In this document: positions 33,917 to 42,273 of the stretch, in pieces
Position numbering within the stretch: the first letter of the stretch is position 1
Layout: every line of letters begins with the position of its first letter
NCBI RefSeq assembly: GCF_000566685.1
Contig: NZ_AZQN01000011.1
Span: 57,247-121,246, forward strand
Direction of reading: 5' to 3'
Length of the DNA stretch: 64,000 nucleotides
Source of the DNA: Dyadobacter tibetensis Y620-1
Lineage (GTDB): Bacteria; Bacteroidota; Bacteroidia; Cytophagales; Spirosomataceae
Made by a program: the position numbers and the translations under genes
The notes under the pieces: model-generated
What the model saw: the letters and a program-made list of their open reading frames with translations, nothing else
What the model was told of the DNA's origin: nothing
Database searches by the model: none

Positions 33917-35431
33917 ATGGCAAACGCGACAAACATAGGAAAAATTACGCAGGTAATTGGCCCAGTTGTAGACGTATCATTTGAGGAGGCAGGGAGTATA
34001 CCTGCAATCCTTGATGCGTTGGAGGTCATCAAGTCTAACGGTCAACGTGTAGTCCTTGAGTGTCAACAACACTTGGGAGAAGACAGAGTTCGTACCATAG
34101 CGATGGATAGTACCGAAGGTATGCAACGCGGTATGAAAGTTACCCCATTGGGATCTCCAATCAAAATGCCAACAGGCGAAGCCATCAAAGGCCGTTTGTT
34201 CAATGTGATTGGTGAGGCTATTGACGGTCTTACCCCTATTGACACGACCAACGGAATGTCCATTCACCGGGCAGCTCCTAAGTTCGAGCATTTGGCTACC
34301 GCTACAGAGGTACTCTTTACGGGTATCAAAGTAATTGACCTTTTGGCTCCTTATGTAAAGGGAGGTAAAATTGGTTTGTTCGGTGGTGCTGGTGTGGGTA
34401 AAACCGTATTGATCCAAGAGCTAATCAATAATATCGCTAAAGCTTATGCCGGTCTTTCGGTATTTGCCGGAGTAGGTGAGCGTACTCGGGAAGGAAATGA
34501 CCTGATGCGCGAAATGATTGAAGCGGGTATCATCAAGTATGGTGACGACTTCAAGCATAGCATGGAAGAAGGTGGATGGGATATCTCTAAGGTAGACTAC
34601 GAAGCTTTGAAAGACTCTCAGGCTACTTTCGTGTTCGGTCAGATGAACGAGCCTCCTGGAGCACGTGCACGTGTAGCGCTTTCAGGACTTACGGTTGCTG
34701 AATACTTCCGTGATGGTGATGGCGAAGGACAAGGTCGCGACATTCTATTCTTTATCGATAATATCTTCCGTTTTACCCAGGCAGGATCTGAGGTATCGGC
34801 CCTTTTGGGACGTATGCCTTCTGCGGTAGGTTACCAGCCAACCTTGGCTACGGAAATGGGTCAGATGCAGGAGCGTATTACCTCTACCAAGCGTGGATCG
34901 ATTACTTCTGTACAGGCCGTATATGTACCTGCTGATGACTTGACGGATCCAGCACCTGCTACTACCTTTACCCACTTAGATGCTACCACGGTATTGAGCC
35001 GTAAGGTATCTGAGAAAGGTATTTATCCAGCTGTGGATCCTCTAGACTCGGCCTCACGTATCTTGAATGCAGAAACACTGGGTGCAGAACATTATAACTG
35101 TGCACAACGTGTAAAAAACATTTTGCAACGTTATAAAGAATTGCAGGATATCATCGCCATCCTGGGTATGGAAGAACTTTCCGACGAAGATAAGCTGGTT
35201 GTATCCCGTGCTCGTCGCGTAGAGCGTTTCTTGTCTCAGCCTTTCTTTGTGGCCGAACAGTTTACCGGTCTTAAAGGTACGCTTGTAGACATCAATGATA
35301 CCATCAAAGGATTTAACCTGATCATGGATGGTAAGTATGACCACCTTCCTGAGATGGCTTTCAACTTGGTAGGTACTATCGATGATGCCCAGGCAAAAGG
35401 AGAGAAAATGCTTGCTGAAGCCAATAAGTAA
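33917..35431 (+). CDS. atpD: ATP synthase F1 beta subunit
   Basis: Catalytic subunit of F1Fo ATP synthase, on the cytoplasmic face of the inner membrane. 504 residues: Walker A GGAGVGKT (about 160-167), the GERTREGND loop, the catalytic-region stretch FVFGQMNEPPGAR and the DELSEED-like stretch MEELSDEDKLVV. The first frame codon is far upstream (33872), but the ATG at 33917 (MANATNIGKITQVIG) fits all homologues and lies after the promoter box. Next gene is atpC; the other F1Fo genes are absent here, an arrangement usual in the phylum. Confidence 0.97.
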   Translation: MANATNIGKITQVIGPVVDVSFEEAGSIPAILDALEVIKSNGQRVVLECQQHLGEDRVRTIAMDSTEGMQRGMKVTPLGSPIKMPTGEAIKGRLFNVIGEAIDGLTPIDTTNGMSIHRAAPKFEHLATATEVLFTGIKVIDLLAPYVKGGKIGLFGGAGVGKTVLIQELINNIAKAYAGLSVFAGVGERTREGNDLMREMIEAGIIKYGDDFKHSMEEGGWDISKVDYEALKDSQATFVFGQMNEPPGARARVALSGLTVAEYFRDGDGEGQGRDILFFIDNIFRFTQAGSEVSALLGRMPSAVGYQPTLATEMGQMQERITSTKRGSITSVQAVYVPADDLTDPAPATTFTHLDATTVLSRKVSEKGIYPAVDPLDSASRILNAETLGAEHYNCAQRVKNILQRYKELQDIIAILGMEELSDEDKLVVSRARRVERFLSQPFFVAEQFTGLKGTLVDINDTIKGFNLIMDGKYDHLPEMAFNLVGTIDDAQAKGEKMLAEANK

Positions 35432-35504
35432 TTATGTAATAACCTAACGGTTTGAGCGGTAGCAATACGCTGCAGCTCGAGTCGTGAAACATACCGCAAA
35501 GGAT

Positions 35505-35747
35505 ATGCATTTAGATATCATTACACCCGACAAAAAGGTGTATAACGGAGAGGCAACTTCCGTGATACTACCGGGTACCGAAGGACAGTTTCAGGTATTA
35601 AACCGCCACGCTCCCCTGGTGAGCACGCTCGGAAGAGGTTCAGTGGTAGTAGATACCGGTGCTGCTAAGCAGACTTATGTCATCGATGGTGGCGTAGTAG
35701 AGGTGCTTAACAACACGGTACTCGTACTTGCTGAGGCCGTCTTGTAG
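35505..35747 (+). CDS. atpC: ATP synthase F1 epsilon subunit, short form
   Basis: 80 residues comprising only the N-terminal beta-sandwich (MHLDIITPDKKVYNGEATSV, RHAPLVSTLGRG, VIDGGVVEVLNN). The two-helix C-terminal domain that many bacterial epsilon subunits use to inhibit the enzyme is missing; the protein ends at VLVLAEAVL. Short epsilon subunits are known in Bacteroidota. A GTG at 35484 is in frame, but the ATG at 35505 matches the fold start. Lies 73 bp behind atpD with a terminator after it. Confidence 0.93.
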   Translation: MHLDIITPDKKVYNGEATSVILPGTEGQFQVLNRHAPLVSTLGRGSVVVDTGAAKQTYVIDGGVVEVLNNTVLVLAEAVL

Positions 35748-35769
35748 GTATAGCAATAAAAATTTTGAA

Positions 35770-35802
35770 AAAGCAGAGGCTCCAAGAGTCTCTGCTTTTT
35801 TG
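35770..35802 (+). terminator. Terminator of atpD-atpC
   Basis: 8-bp perfect outer stem (AGCAGAGg / tCTCTGCT region, about 35771-35796) followed by a T-run. Confidence 0.85.
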
Positions 35803-35876
35803 GTATTAAATACAGGAGGGGGTTTTGTAAATCTAGAATCTAAATTTTCCTGCTAACTCTCAATTTAATGCCGATC

Positions 35877-35987
35877 TCAATTAATGCTTTCAAACGAACG
35901 CCCCATCTGGCCTGAAATACCAGGAATCAGAGGAAGGAATAATGCTTTAAAGTAAACTTTCCGGCCTTCGATAGGTACGGCCGACAT
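35877..35987 (-). pseudogene. Possible coding remnant or small ORF upstream of the permease gene
   Basis: On the minus strand, ATG at 35987 to TGA at 35877 (36 codons). The open frame extends without a stop back to a TAA at 36027-36029, 49 sense codons in total. The translation looks protein-like (PLKMSAVPIEGRKVYFK, then LFLPLIPGISGQMGRSFES), with balanced composition and no low complexity. It lies between atpC and the permease gene in otherwise gene-free DNA, in the opposite direction. It could be the decayed 3' end of a lost gene or a short membrane peptide. I do not recognise the family. Confidence 0.3.
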
Positions 35988-36063
35988 TTTCAAAGGAATA
36001 TTAAGGGTTTTATTGGGTGCAATACCTTATTTTACGACAAAATTCGCACTCCTGACTCCTATC
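35988..36063. other. Gap between the remnant and the permease gene
   Basis: Part of the 316-bp stretch 35748-36063 without a full gene. Beyond the atpC terminator and the 49-codon open frame I see only AT-rich DNA. Confidence 0.4.
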
Positions 36064-37398
36064 ATGCAGACTACTCAGCCTAAAAATGAATTATTGAAGA
36101 TACTCGGTGTAGGCTTTGGCATTGCCGTAACCATTGGTGGAACCATCGGTACGGGCATTCTACGAAAGCCTGGCCCCATCGCCGAGCAACTGGGCGACCC
36201 CTGGCTGATCATGGGTTTGTGGGTGGCAGTGAGCATATATGCCCTGTTGGGCACGTTATGTACCATTGAGCTAGGAACTTCGGTTCCCCGGGCGGGGGCT
36301 TGGTACGTCTATGCCCAGCGGGCTTTCGGCCCTTATGCCGGTTTTGTGGTGGGCATCAATAGCTGGCTGGGAACTTGCTCTGCCCTAGGCTTTGGGGTTT
36401 ATACCATGAGTGAATACCTTTCCCTGCTGCTCCCTTCCCTACTGGGCTTCGAGCCTTATGTGGCGATTGTCCTCTTGGCTACCCTCACCGCCTTGCATCA
36501 GGTCGGCCTTTCCCTGGCCAGTAGTTTCCAAAATATCATGAGTGTACTAAAGGGTGTGGGTCTCCTGCTTTTTGTGGGGATATGTTTCGTATATGGCAAA
36601 GAAATAACGGTGAGTGAGATCGGGCAGACGACCAGCCGCATCGTAGCTACGGGCAGCTGGCTGGCACCCGTAGTATTTTCCCTGCAGGCCATCTTTTATA
36701 CTTACGACGGCTGGCATACCGCCGCTTACTTTACCGAGGAAGACCGCGATCCTACCCGCAATCTGCCCCGCTCTATGATAGGAGGAGTGTTGCTGATCAT
36801 CATTATCTACCTCCTTTGTAACGCTGCCATCCTGTATATTCTTCCCATGGAGGTTTTAGCCTCTTCCAAGCTTGCTGCTGCCGATGCTGTAGCACTGATA
36901 TTTGGGGAAGGCTCAGGAAAAATAGTCACCATGTTCCTGCTCATCTCCATCCTGGGCATAGTAAATGCCCAACTGATGTTTAACCCGCGGGTGCTTTACT
37001 CCATGAGCCGCGACGGACTCTTTTTTCCTGCCGGGCAGCGCGTCAACAAGGGTGGAACCCCTTCCTTTGCCCTCAATATCACCTCCTTGGTCGTGATCAC
37101 CCTCATCCTGATCGGAAAAGATACCTGTGAAAAACTCTCTGATATCGCTACCTTTTTCTTTGTTTTGAGCTATGCCTCCGGCTTTGCTTCCCTGCTGGCT
37201 CTCCGCAAACGAGAGCCGAACCTCCCCCGACCCTGGAAGGTGCCGGCCTACCCTGCCCTACCCATCGGCATGTTGCTGCTGTCGATTGGGTTTCTGATCA
37301 GCGCCGTGGTGCAGGATCTGTCCAGTAGCCAGTTTGCCCTCTTATTTCTGGTGCTGAGCTACCCCATTTATTTGCTGGTAAAGAGATGGAATGCTTGA
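36064..37398 (+). CDS. Amino acid permease (APC superfamily)
   Basis: Inner-membrane transporter of about 444 residues with twelve or so hydrophobic helices. The N-terminal motif GTIGTGILRKPGP (about 30) matches the helix-breaking TM1 of APC carriers. Next come VPRAGAWYVYAQRAFG and the central YDGWHTAAYFTEED (about 217-230), as in LAT/y+LAT-like bacterial carriers. The first in-frame start (36013) lacks a sensible signal, and the ATG at 36064 is preferred. Codon use is GC-richer than neighbouring housekeeping genes, which may mean later acquisition. Substrate unknown, with a basic or neutral amino acid as possibilities. Confidence 0.9.
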   Translation: MQTTQPKNELLKILGVGFGIAVTIGGTIGTGILRKPGPIAEQLGDPWLIMGLWVAVSIYALLGTLCTIELGTSVPRAGAWYVYAQRAFGPYAGFVVGINSWLGTCSALGFGVYTMSEYLSLLLPSLLGFEPYVAIVLLATLTALHQVGLSLASSFQNIMSVLKGVGLLLFVGICFVYGKEITVSEIGQTTSRIVATGSWLAPVVFSLQAIFYTYDGWHTAAYFTEEDRDPTRNLPRSMIGGVLLIIIIYLLCNAAILYILPMEVLASSKLAAADAVALIFGEGSGKIVTMFLLISILGIVNAQLMFNPRVLYSMSRDGLFFPAGQRVNKGGTPSFALNITSLVVITLILIGKDTCEKLSDIATFFFVLSYASGFASLLALRKREPNLPRPWKVPAYPALPIGMLLLSIGFLISAVVQDLSSSQFALLFLVLSYPIYLLVKRWNA

Positions 37399-37414
37399 GG
37401 TAGGGCGTTAAAGT

Positions 37415-37439
37415 GGCGGTCGGCAATCGGCTGTCAGCC
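37415..37439 (+). repeat. Tract of degenerate 7-bp repeats
   Basis: Read on the minus strand it is GGCTGAC-AGCCGAT-TGCCGAC-CGCC, the same NGCCGAC heptad as at 42758-42788. Confidence 0.65.
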
Positions 37440-37514
37440 ATTTTTCAAAGGTTGATTCTATTTCAGATAGATCATTGGCTACGGGGTGAGACCATTCAAT
37501 ACCGTTTTGGCCTG

Positions 37515-37958
37515 TTACAACTTCATGCGCAGCAGAGGATAATCCAGCCCTTGATCGTCCTTTTCAGTACGTTCATAGGGCCGAAAGCCGTGGTGCTGAT
37601 AGAATGCCACGGCGTTGCTATTTTGCTCGTTTACATCCACCTTGTCGGCTTTTAGTTCATAAAGGGCGAAGTTTAGGAGTTTACTTCCCAGGCCTTGCCC
37701 TATATAATCTGGGCGTAGAAAAAGCATTTCTATTTTCCGTTCTGCCACTCCTATAAAGCCAAGTACGCAGTCATCCTGGACCAGGCAGTACACATCTAAG
37801 TCTTGAAAGTTAAAATCATGGTGAAACTCTTTTATGGCGTGAAAATCGGCAGTCTTTAGGAAATTATGTGTCGCCAGTACCGATTCTTCCCAGACCTGAA
37901 GAATTCCTTCCCGGTATCGATCTGTAAATTTTTCTATTTGTAGTACCTGTTCTGGCAT
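37515..37958 (-). CDS. GNAT family N-acetyltransferase
   Basis: 147 residues: acetyl-CoA dependent acyltransferase fold, substrate unknown. N-terminal strand and helix (FTDRYREGILQVWEESV), then VLGFIGVAERKIEMLFLRPDYIGQGLGSKLL with the CoA pyrophosphate loop QGLGSK (about residues 102-107). The catalytic-region stretch NAVAFYQHHGFRP is at the end. Complete. It stands alone between the permease gene and a long gap; the GC-rich upstream region has no matching operon partner. Confidence 0.88.
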   Translation of the reverse strand: MPEQVLQIEKFTDRYREGILQVWEESVLATHNFLKTADFHAIKEFHHDFNFQDLDVYCLVQDDCVLGFIGVAERKIEMLFLRPDYIGQGLGSKLLNFALYELKADKVDVNEQNSNAVAFYQHHGFRPYERTEKDDQGLDYPLLRMKL

Positions 37959-38431
37959 AATGCGTTTTCAATTTTTGCTAAAACCCTTCAGAAGGGGCAA
38001 ACGGCAGTTTTATAAAAGTATTAAAACTATTGTTTTTGGGCTTATCTTCAATAGAATTGATAAATTCAGAGATCGTATCTCATTCTACTCCCATACGGTT
38101 CCTTCCTAAAGTCTGAAGTGGACGTTGTCCCGTTGATAGCAGAACAGAAAACGGTGCCGAACGTAGGAGCTGTTCTCCATTATTATATTATCTTCAGACG
38201 ACATTGACCAATTGGTTTTGCATGATTTGCCCATTTTTGGCTGGTTGCATTTAACCAAGAAGTGATGAAATTATTGGCCTATCCGTTCATCGTTCAGTGG
38301 CATGAATTGCTGGTTTGATTCTATAATCAGATTATCCCATGCTATGGACTCAGCGTTTTACAGGCTAGCCGTCCGCGACTGGCCGCCCGCGACTGGCCGC
38401 CCGCAGTTGGCCGCCGACTGAGGCCCCAAAA
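37959..38431. other. Intergenic region between GNAT and ridA paralogue
   Basis: No convincing gene. It contains two adjacent perfect hairpins (GAATT/AATTC at 38054-38067 and GAGAT/ATCTC at 38069-38081) and, at the right end, three tandem 14-bp GC-rich copies (38373-38414). A minus-strand stretch near 38125-38200 reads as a short protein-like run but has no gene-sized frame. Confidence 0.45.
38373..38414 (+). repeat. Tandem 14-bp repeat (2 exact copies plus a variant)
   Basis: CCGCGACTGGCCGC at 38373-38386 and 38387-38400, then CCGCAGTTGGCCGC at 38401-38414. Each is two 7-bp units related to the heptads found at 37.4 and 42.6-42.8 kb. Confidence 0.85.
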
Positions 38432-38821
38432 TCACCTCACTACTACCGCCTCTAGCTCTACATTTAAGGTTTCGAAGAGTCCTGCTACTTCTAGAACGGT
38501 GCTGGCTTGTTGGATACCATGAAGGCTAAGCCACGCTTGAAGCATATCAAAGCAGCCAAAGAATTCCTCTGTAGAAGTCGTATAAATATTCAGACGAACG
38601 ATATTGCTGCATTGGTATCCGGCCTCTGTAATGACTGTTTCAAGGTTATTTATGGCCTCTTGAAGCTGCGTTTTCATGTCGGCCCCACTAGATTGGCCCT
38701 CTGCATTGATGGCCGTTTGTCCCGAAACATACAGGGTGGCCTCTGCCTGTTTTACCTCTACTGCCTGCACATAGCTGCGTTGGTTTTGCCATTCCCAGGG
38801 GTTGATTGCTCTCTTTTCCAT
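38432..38821 (-). CDS. RidA family protein (second paralogue)
   Basis: 129 residues of the RidA fold: VEVKQAEATLYVSGQTAINAEGQ, the NLETVITEAGYQCSNIVRLNIYTTS region carrying the family Arg in VRLNIYTT, and a C-terminal ELEAVVVR. The opening EKRAINPWEWQNQRSYVQAV differs from the 18.3-kb paralogue and suggests a different Rid subfamily, possibly without the classical deaminase activity. It is preceded by a perfect CRP-type palindrome (38906-38919) and, beyond it, by a Crp/Fnr gene on the same strand. Confidence 0.88.
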   Translation of the reverse strand: MEKRAINPWEWQNQRSYVQAVEVKQAEATLYVSGQTAINAEGQSSGADMKTQLQEAINNLETVITEAGYQCSNIVRLNIYTTSTEEFFGCFDMLQAWLSLHGIQQASTVLEVAGLFETLNVELEAVVVR

Positions 38822-38874
38822 TTTAATTTATTTGCTTCATTATGGTATCCGGCTTTGGACCGTAACAGATGCCA

Positions 38875-38882
38875 CAAAGGTG
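38875..38882 (-). promoter_or_regulatory. Possible promoter of the ridA paralogue
   Basis: Minus-strand CACCTTTG is one mismatch from TAnnTTTG. Its predicted start (near 38871) would put the upstream palindrome about 41 bp away, the spacing of class II CRP activation. No -33 match, as expected for an activator-dependent promoter. Confidence 0.35.
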
Positions 38883-38905
38883 CCTCATCGGGGGAAGTTA
38901 TACCC

Positions 38906-38919
38906 GTGACAATTGTCAC
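38906..38919. promoter_or_regulatory. CRP/FNR-type operator (perfect 14-bp palindrome)
   Basis: GTGACAATTGTCAC is a perfect inverted repeat. Read as half-sites it is GTGA-N6-TCAC, the core of the CRP consensus. It sits between the Crp/Fnr gene and the ridA paralogue, centred about 91 bp before the ridA ATG. Confidence 0.6.
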
Positions 38920-38963
38920 TATTTTAAGGACAGGTCATTTACTATCGTTGCGGGAGCGGTGCG

Positions 38964-39521
38964 CTATAGCCTGCTTAAAGTCTCTCGTGAGACCCCTAGG
39001 TAAGCAGCAATCTGGGTCTTCGAAACCCTTTGAAGGAGCGCAGGATATTGGGCGATCAGCCGTTCGTAGCGCTCTTTGGCGTTGGTACTTAGCAAAGACA
39101 ATACCCGCTGTTGGGCTCCTATAAAGCCCATATTGGATTTATGAAGTAGAAACCTTTCCATTTGGGGAAACATATCGCAAATCTGCCAGTAATCGTCCAG
39201 GGAAAGGGCAAAGACCGTCGTATTTTCTAGGCATACCAGGGACATGGTTGCTTTGGTTTTCATGAAAAAGGCGTGAAAGTCACTCTCCCACCAGTCCTCC
39301 ATGGCGAAAGACACAATATGCGCTGCAGCATCCTGATCGGTATACACCAATTTCAATAGTCCAGAAACGACATAATAGGCATTTTCTACGGGTTGAGTAG
39401 CAATAAAAATGCTTTCTCCTTTATTGAAAGTCTGAATGTGGAAGTGCCCCATGAGCCTATCAAAATCCTCGTCAGACAGGGTGATACTTTTTTGAATGTG
39501 TTTTTTGAGAACTTGCTCCAT
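38964..39521 (-). CDS. Crp/Fnr family transcriptional regulator
   Basis: 185 residues: N-terminal cyclic-nucleotide-binding-like beta-roll (about 20-115, with FNKGESIFIATQPVENAYYVVSG), a linker helix, and a C-terminal helix-turn-helix with recognition helix SRETLSRL at the very end. In E. coli CRP the matching RETVGR carries the residues that read GTGA; here R-E-T-L-S-R keeps Arg, Glu and Arg. The protein ends right after the recognition helix, without the beta-wing, as in many Bacteroidota members. A cyclic nucleotide ligand is doubtful because the phosphate-binding cassette looks degenerate. Confidence 0.9.
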   Translation of the reverse strand: MEQVLKKHIQKSITLSDEDFDRLMGHFHIQTFNKGESIFIATQPVENAYYVVSGLLKLVYTDQDAAAHIVSFAMEDWWESDFHAFFMKTKATMSLVCLENTTVFALSLDDYWQICDMFPQMERFLLHKSNMGFIGAQQRVLSLLSTNAKERYERLIAQYPALLQRVSKTQIAAYLGVSRETLSRL

Positions 39522-39834
39522 ACTATGAAGTAAAGATAAAAATCAGAGAGTAACATCCTTTTTGAGATACCAAGGTTTCAGCAAATCCAGCCTAGTGGAT
39601 TATGATGGTTGCTTAATGGGTTGATTTTCAGTCGATAAAATGATGTATAGTTATAGGTGCCTGAGCACAGGAAGTTTGCTTGCTGACAATACCGCAAGCT
39701 GGCAGGTCATCCAGGCGGCTCTATAAAATTTGGCCTATCCGGTGTTCATTACCTGATGCGACGCCTACGTTAGATAAAGTTTTGAATTTTAAACCAAAAA
39801 ACTAACTTGCGGTAACTTACTACGTTTACGATTT
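39522..39834. other. Intergenic region, divergent Crp/Fnr and plug protein
   Basis: No ORF. A degenerate 7-bp-repeat-like stretch (around 39690-39720) and a near-promoter box TAACTTGC close to 39805 (plus). No clear GTGA-N6-TCAC site here. Confidence 0.4.
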
Positions 39835-42273
39835 ATGCGCTTACACACCAGAGTATTAGGAGCATTCGGACTTTTAATGATCCTACTGTCCACTACAGCA
39901 GATGACGAATTCTCCACTTGGATTCTAGACAAATTACAACGCTATCGACAGCAGTATCCTCCTTCCAAAGTGTACCTACACACCGACAAACCCTATTATG
40001 CTGCTGGAGATACCCTGTGGTTTAAGGCTTATTCCGTTTATGGGGCCACCCACTTGCCTGACACCCTCAACAAACTTCTATATGTAGATTTGGTAGACAG
40101 CCGCAATGGGCAACAGAAGATATTAAAACGGGTTCAGCTTGAAGCAGGACTGGGGCAGGGAGAGATCAGCTTGGGGCAGGATCTGGAAGAAGGTCCCTAT
40201 CTCCTTCGGGCTTATACCCATTGGATGGAAAACTTTGACTCTGGGTATTTTTTCCAGCAGCAGATATACCTCTTCCGTGACGGCAGCAGTGTGCCGGAGA
40301 AAGTGGAATCTGAGGCTTTTGACCTTCAGTTTTTTCCTGAGGGTGGACAGTTGATCGCCGGTGTCTCCAGCCGGCTGTCCTTTAAGGCAGTGGGTGCAGA
40401 TGGGCATTCTGTGGATGTTTCCGGTTTTGTGCTGAGCGAAAAGGGCGACACCCTGCAAAGTTTCTTCAGCGAGCATCTGGGCATGGGCCGCCTGGCTTTC
40501 ACGCCATTGGCCAATACAGGATACAAGGTGATCGCCAAGTCCCCATCTGGTAGCTATCGCCAGTTTTCGTTTCCGGCTATCGCCTCCGAGGGTTTTAATA
40601 TGGTAACCGACAACATCACCTATTCCGACAAAATCAGGGTATACATTCATGGAAAGTTTGCCAGCCCCACGGCCAGCGATAGTCCTTCCAGGGAGGTGTA
40701 TCTGGTAGGGCATGCACAAGGAGTCCCGGCCTGCACCGCCCGGGGAGTTGTGTCCGACAAGGGGCTTATCATGAGTTTGCCTACCGCAGAACTCCCCGAT
40801 GGCATATTACATCTGACGCTCTTCGACGCCAGCCGAAGACCCGTTTGTGAGCGCCTGGCATTTATAAACCACAATCGCCAGCTGTCGGTTGTCGTCAGTG
40901 CCGGCCAGTCCATATCCGGGCCAAGAGGGCCAATGTCCATTAAAGTGAAGGTCAGCGATGCCGAAGGGCGCCCCGTTCGGGCACAGCTCTCAGCCTCTGT
41001 TGTCGACGCTGGGCAGGTGTCCGAGCAACCCTATGCCGACCACCTGCTGAGCAATCTGCTGTTAACTTCCGATTTGAAAGGGATTGTAGAGCAGCCTGCA
41101 TCTTATTTCGACAGCACACTGACCAACAGGCGGATCTATGTAGACTATCTGATGGCCACCCAAGGCTGGAGGCGTTTTGTGTGGAATGAGGTGCTCCAGG
41201 ATTCCCTGCCCCAGCCGGACTATGGTATGGAAGAGGGCATTACCCTAAAAGGGATCGTCAGGCGGGGCAATAAGCCCATTAAAGAGCCGGTAGTACTATC
41301 GGTCGTCTTCAACCAGGATAGCCTTAGTGGTTTTTTGACGACAGAAACGGACCCGGAGGGGCGCTTTGCCGTACAAGGACTCGTCTTTTCCGACTCTCTG
41401 CAGGTGCGTTTGCAGGGGATGAATAAAAAGGGGAACCAAAGTCTGGAATTTCAGTTAGAAGAAAACATTTTTCCTAAGGTTTCATTGGTACGGGTACCTT
41501 ACTATCCCATCACCGTGGAATCTCGGAAGTTAAAGGAGTTTCTGGCGCAGGCCCAGGCCTACCAGGACATAGAACGCAAGATCAGGGCCAATCGGGAACG
41601 ACTCCTGGATGCCGTTACCATTAAAGGGAAAAAAGAAGTAGAGCGGGACAGCCGCAAGCTATATGGCCATGCCGATGCCACTGTAAAGGTGACGCAGCAG
41701 ATGGCCGGAAGTGCCCGAAGCATCCTCGATCTGCTGGCCGGACGGGTGGCGGGCGTGCAGGTGGTAGGTTCGGGGTTTAATGCTCAGGTCTATATCCGCG
41801 GCAATCGTAACGAGCCCCAGTTTATCCTCGACGGCATGCCGGTGGACAAGGAAATGATCGCCAATATCAATGTATTTGATGTAGAGTCTATCGACGTGCT
41901 AAAAGGAGCTTCGGCGGCTATCTATGGGTCTCGGGGTGGCGGCGGAGTAATCTCCATCCTCACCAAAAGGGCCAATGTTAATTACGACTATAGCCAGGAG
42001 GCCATACCAGGAGTTCTGGTCACCAAGATCGCCGGTTACGACGTCCCTAGGGAGTTCTACGCTCCCCGTTATGCGTCCGATGCGCCGCCATCTCCTCGGC
42101 CCGATTACCGCTCCACCCTCCATTGGGTGCCGATGCTCAGCACCGATGCAGCCGGAGAAGTCACCCTTCACTATTACCATACCGATGCCCACACTTCCAT
42201 TCATATCAACGTCCAGGGCCTCTCCCCCGACGGCCGAGCCGGCGTAGGCAGCTTGGAGTACCGGATGGAGTGA
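39835..42273 (+). CDS. MG2-like protein with TonB-receptor plug domain but no barrel
   Basis: 812 residues. After a weak N-terminal hydrophobic segment comes an MG2/macroglobulin-like region (KVYLHTDKPYYAAGDTLWFKAY, about 42-63), more beta-sandwich domains to about 480, a CarboxypepD_reg-like unit (GIVRRGNKPIKEPVVLSVVF, about 480-550), and then a plug domain (about 600-710: AQVYIRGNRNEPQFILDGMP, IDVLKGASAAIYG). A terminal beta domain ends in LEYRME. No barrel follows. This is a known but uncharacterised architecture in Bacteroidota; function unknown. Its GC content is higher than its neighbours. Confidence 0.78.
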   Translation: MRLHTRVLGAFGLLMILLSTTADDEFSTWILDKLQRYRQQYPPSKVYLHTDKPYYAAGDTLWFKAYSVYGATHLPDTLNKLLYVDLVDSRNGQQKILKRVQLEAGLGQGEISLGQDLEEGPYLLRAYTHWMENFDSGYFFQQQIYLFRDGSSVPEKVESEAFDLQFFPEGGQLIAGVSSRLSFKAVGADGHSVDVSGFVLSEKGDTLQSFFSEHLGMGRLAFTPLANTGYKVIAKSPSGSYRQFSFPAIASEGFNMVTDNITYSDKIRVYIHGKFASPTASDSPSREVYLVGHAQGVPACTARGVVSDKGLIMSLPTAELPDGILHLTLFDASRRPVCERLAFINHNRQLSVVVSAGQSISGPRGPMSIKVKVSDAEGRPVRAQLSASVVDAGQVSEQPYADHLLSNLLLTSDLKGIVEQPASYFDSTLTNRRIYVDYLMATQGWRRFVWNEVLQDSLPQPDYGMEEGITLKGIVRRGNKPIKEPVVLSVVFNQDSLSGFLTTETDPEGRFAVQGLVFSDSLQVRLQGMNKKGNQSLEFQLEENIFPKVSLVRVPYYPITVESRKLKEFLAQAQAYQDIERKIRANRERLLDAVTIKGKKEVERDSRKLYGHADATVKVTQQMAGSARSILDLLAGRVAGVQVVGSGFNAQVYIRGNRNEPQFILDGMPVDKEMIANINVFDVESIDVLKGASAAIYGSRGGGGVISILTKRANVNYDYSQEAIPGVLVTKIAGYDVPREFYAPRYASDAPPSPRPDYRSTLHWVPMLSTDAAGEVTLHYYHTDAHTSIHINVQGLSPDGRAGVGSLEYRME

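Noticed and set aside
37413..37655. 80-residue plus-strand frame over the GNAT 3' part
   Set aside because: Overlaps the GNAT frame in antisense and includes the repeat tract; no protein-like pattern.
38054..38081. Two adjacent perfect short palindromes as insertion ends
   Set aside because: They are 5-bp hairpins with no transposase or duplicated flanks; no insertion sequence can be supported.
38507..39124. 205-residue plus-strand frame across ridA, the operator and the 3' end of the crp gene
   Set aside because: It would run opposite two well-supported genes, and its translation is dominated by residues expected from antisense of those genes.
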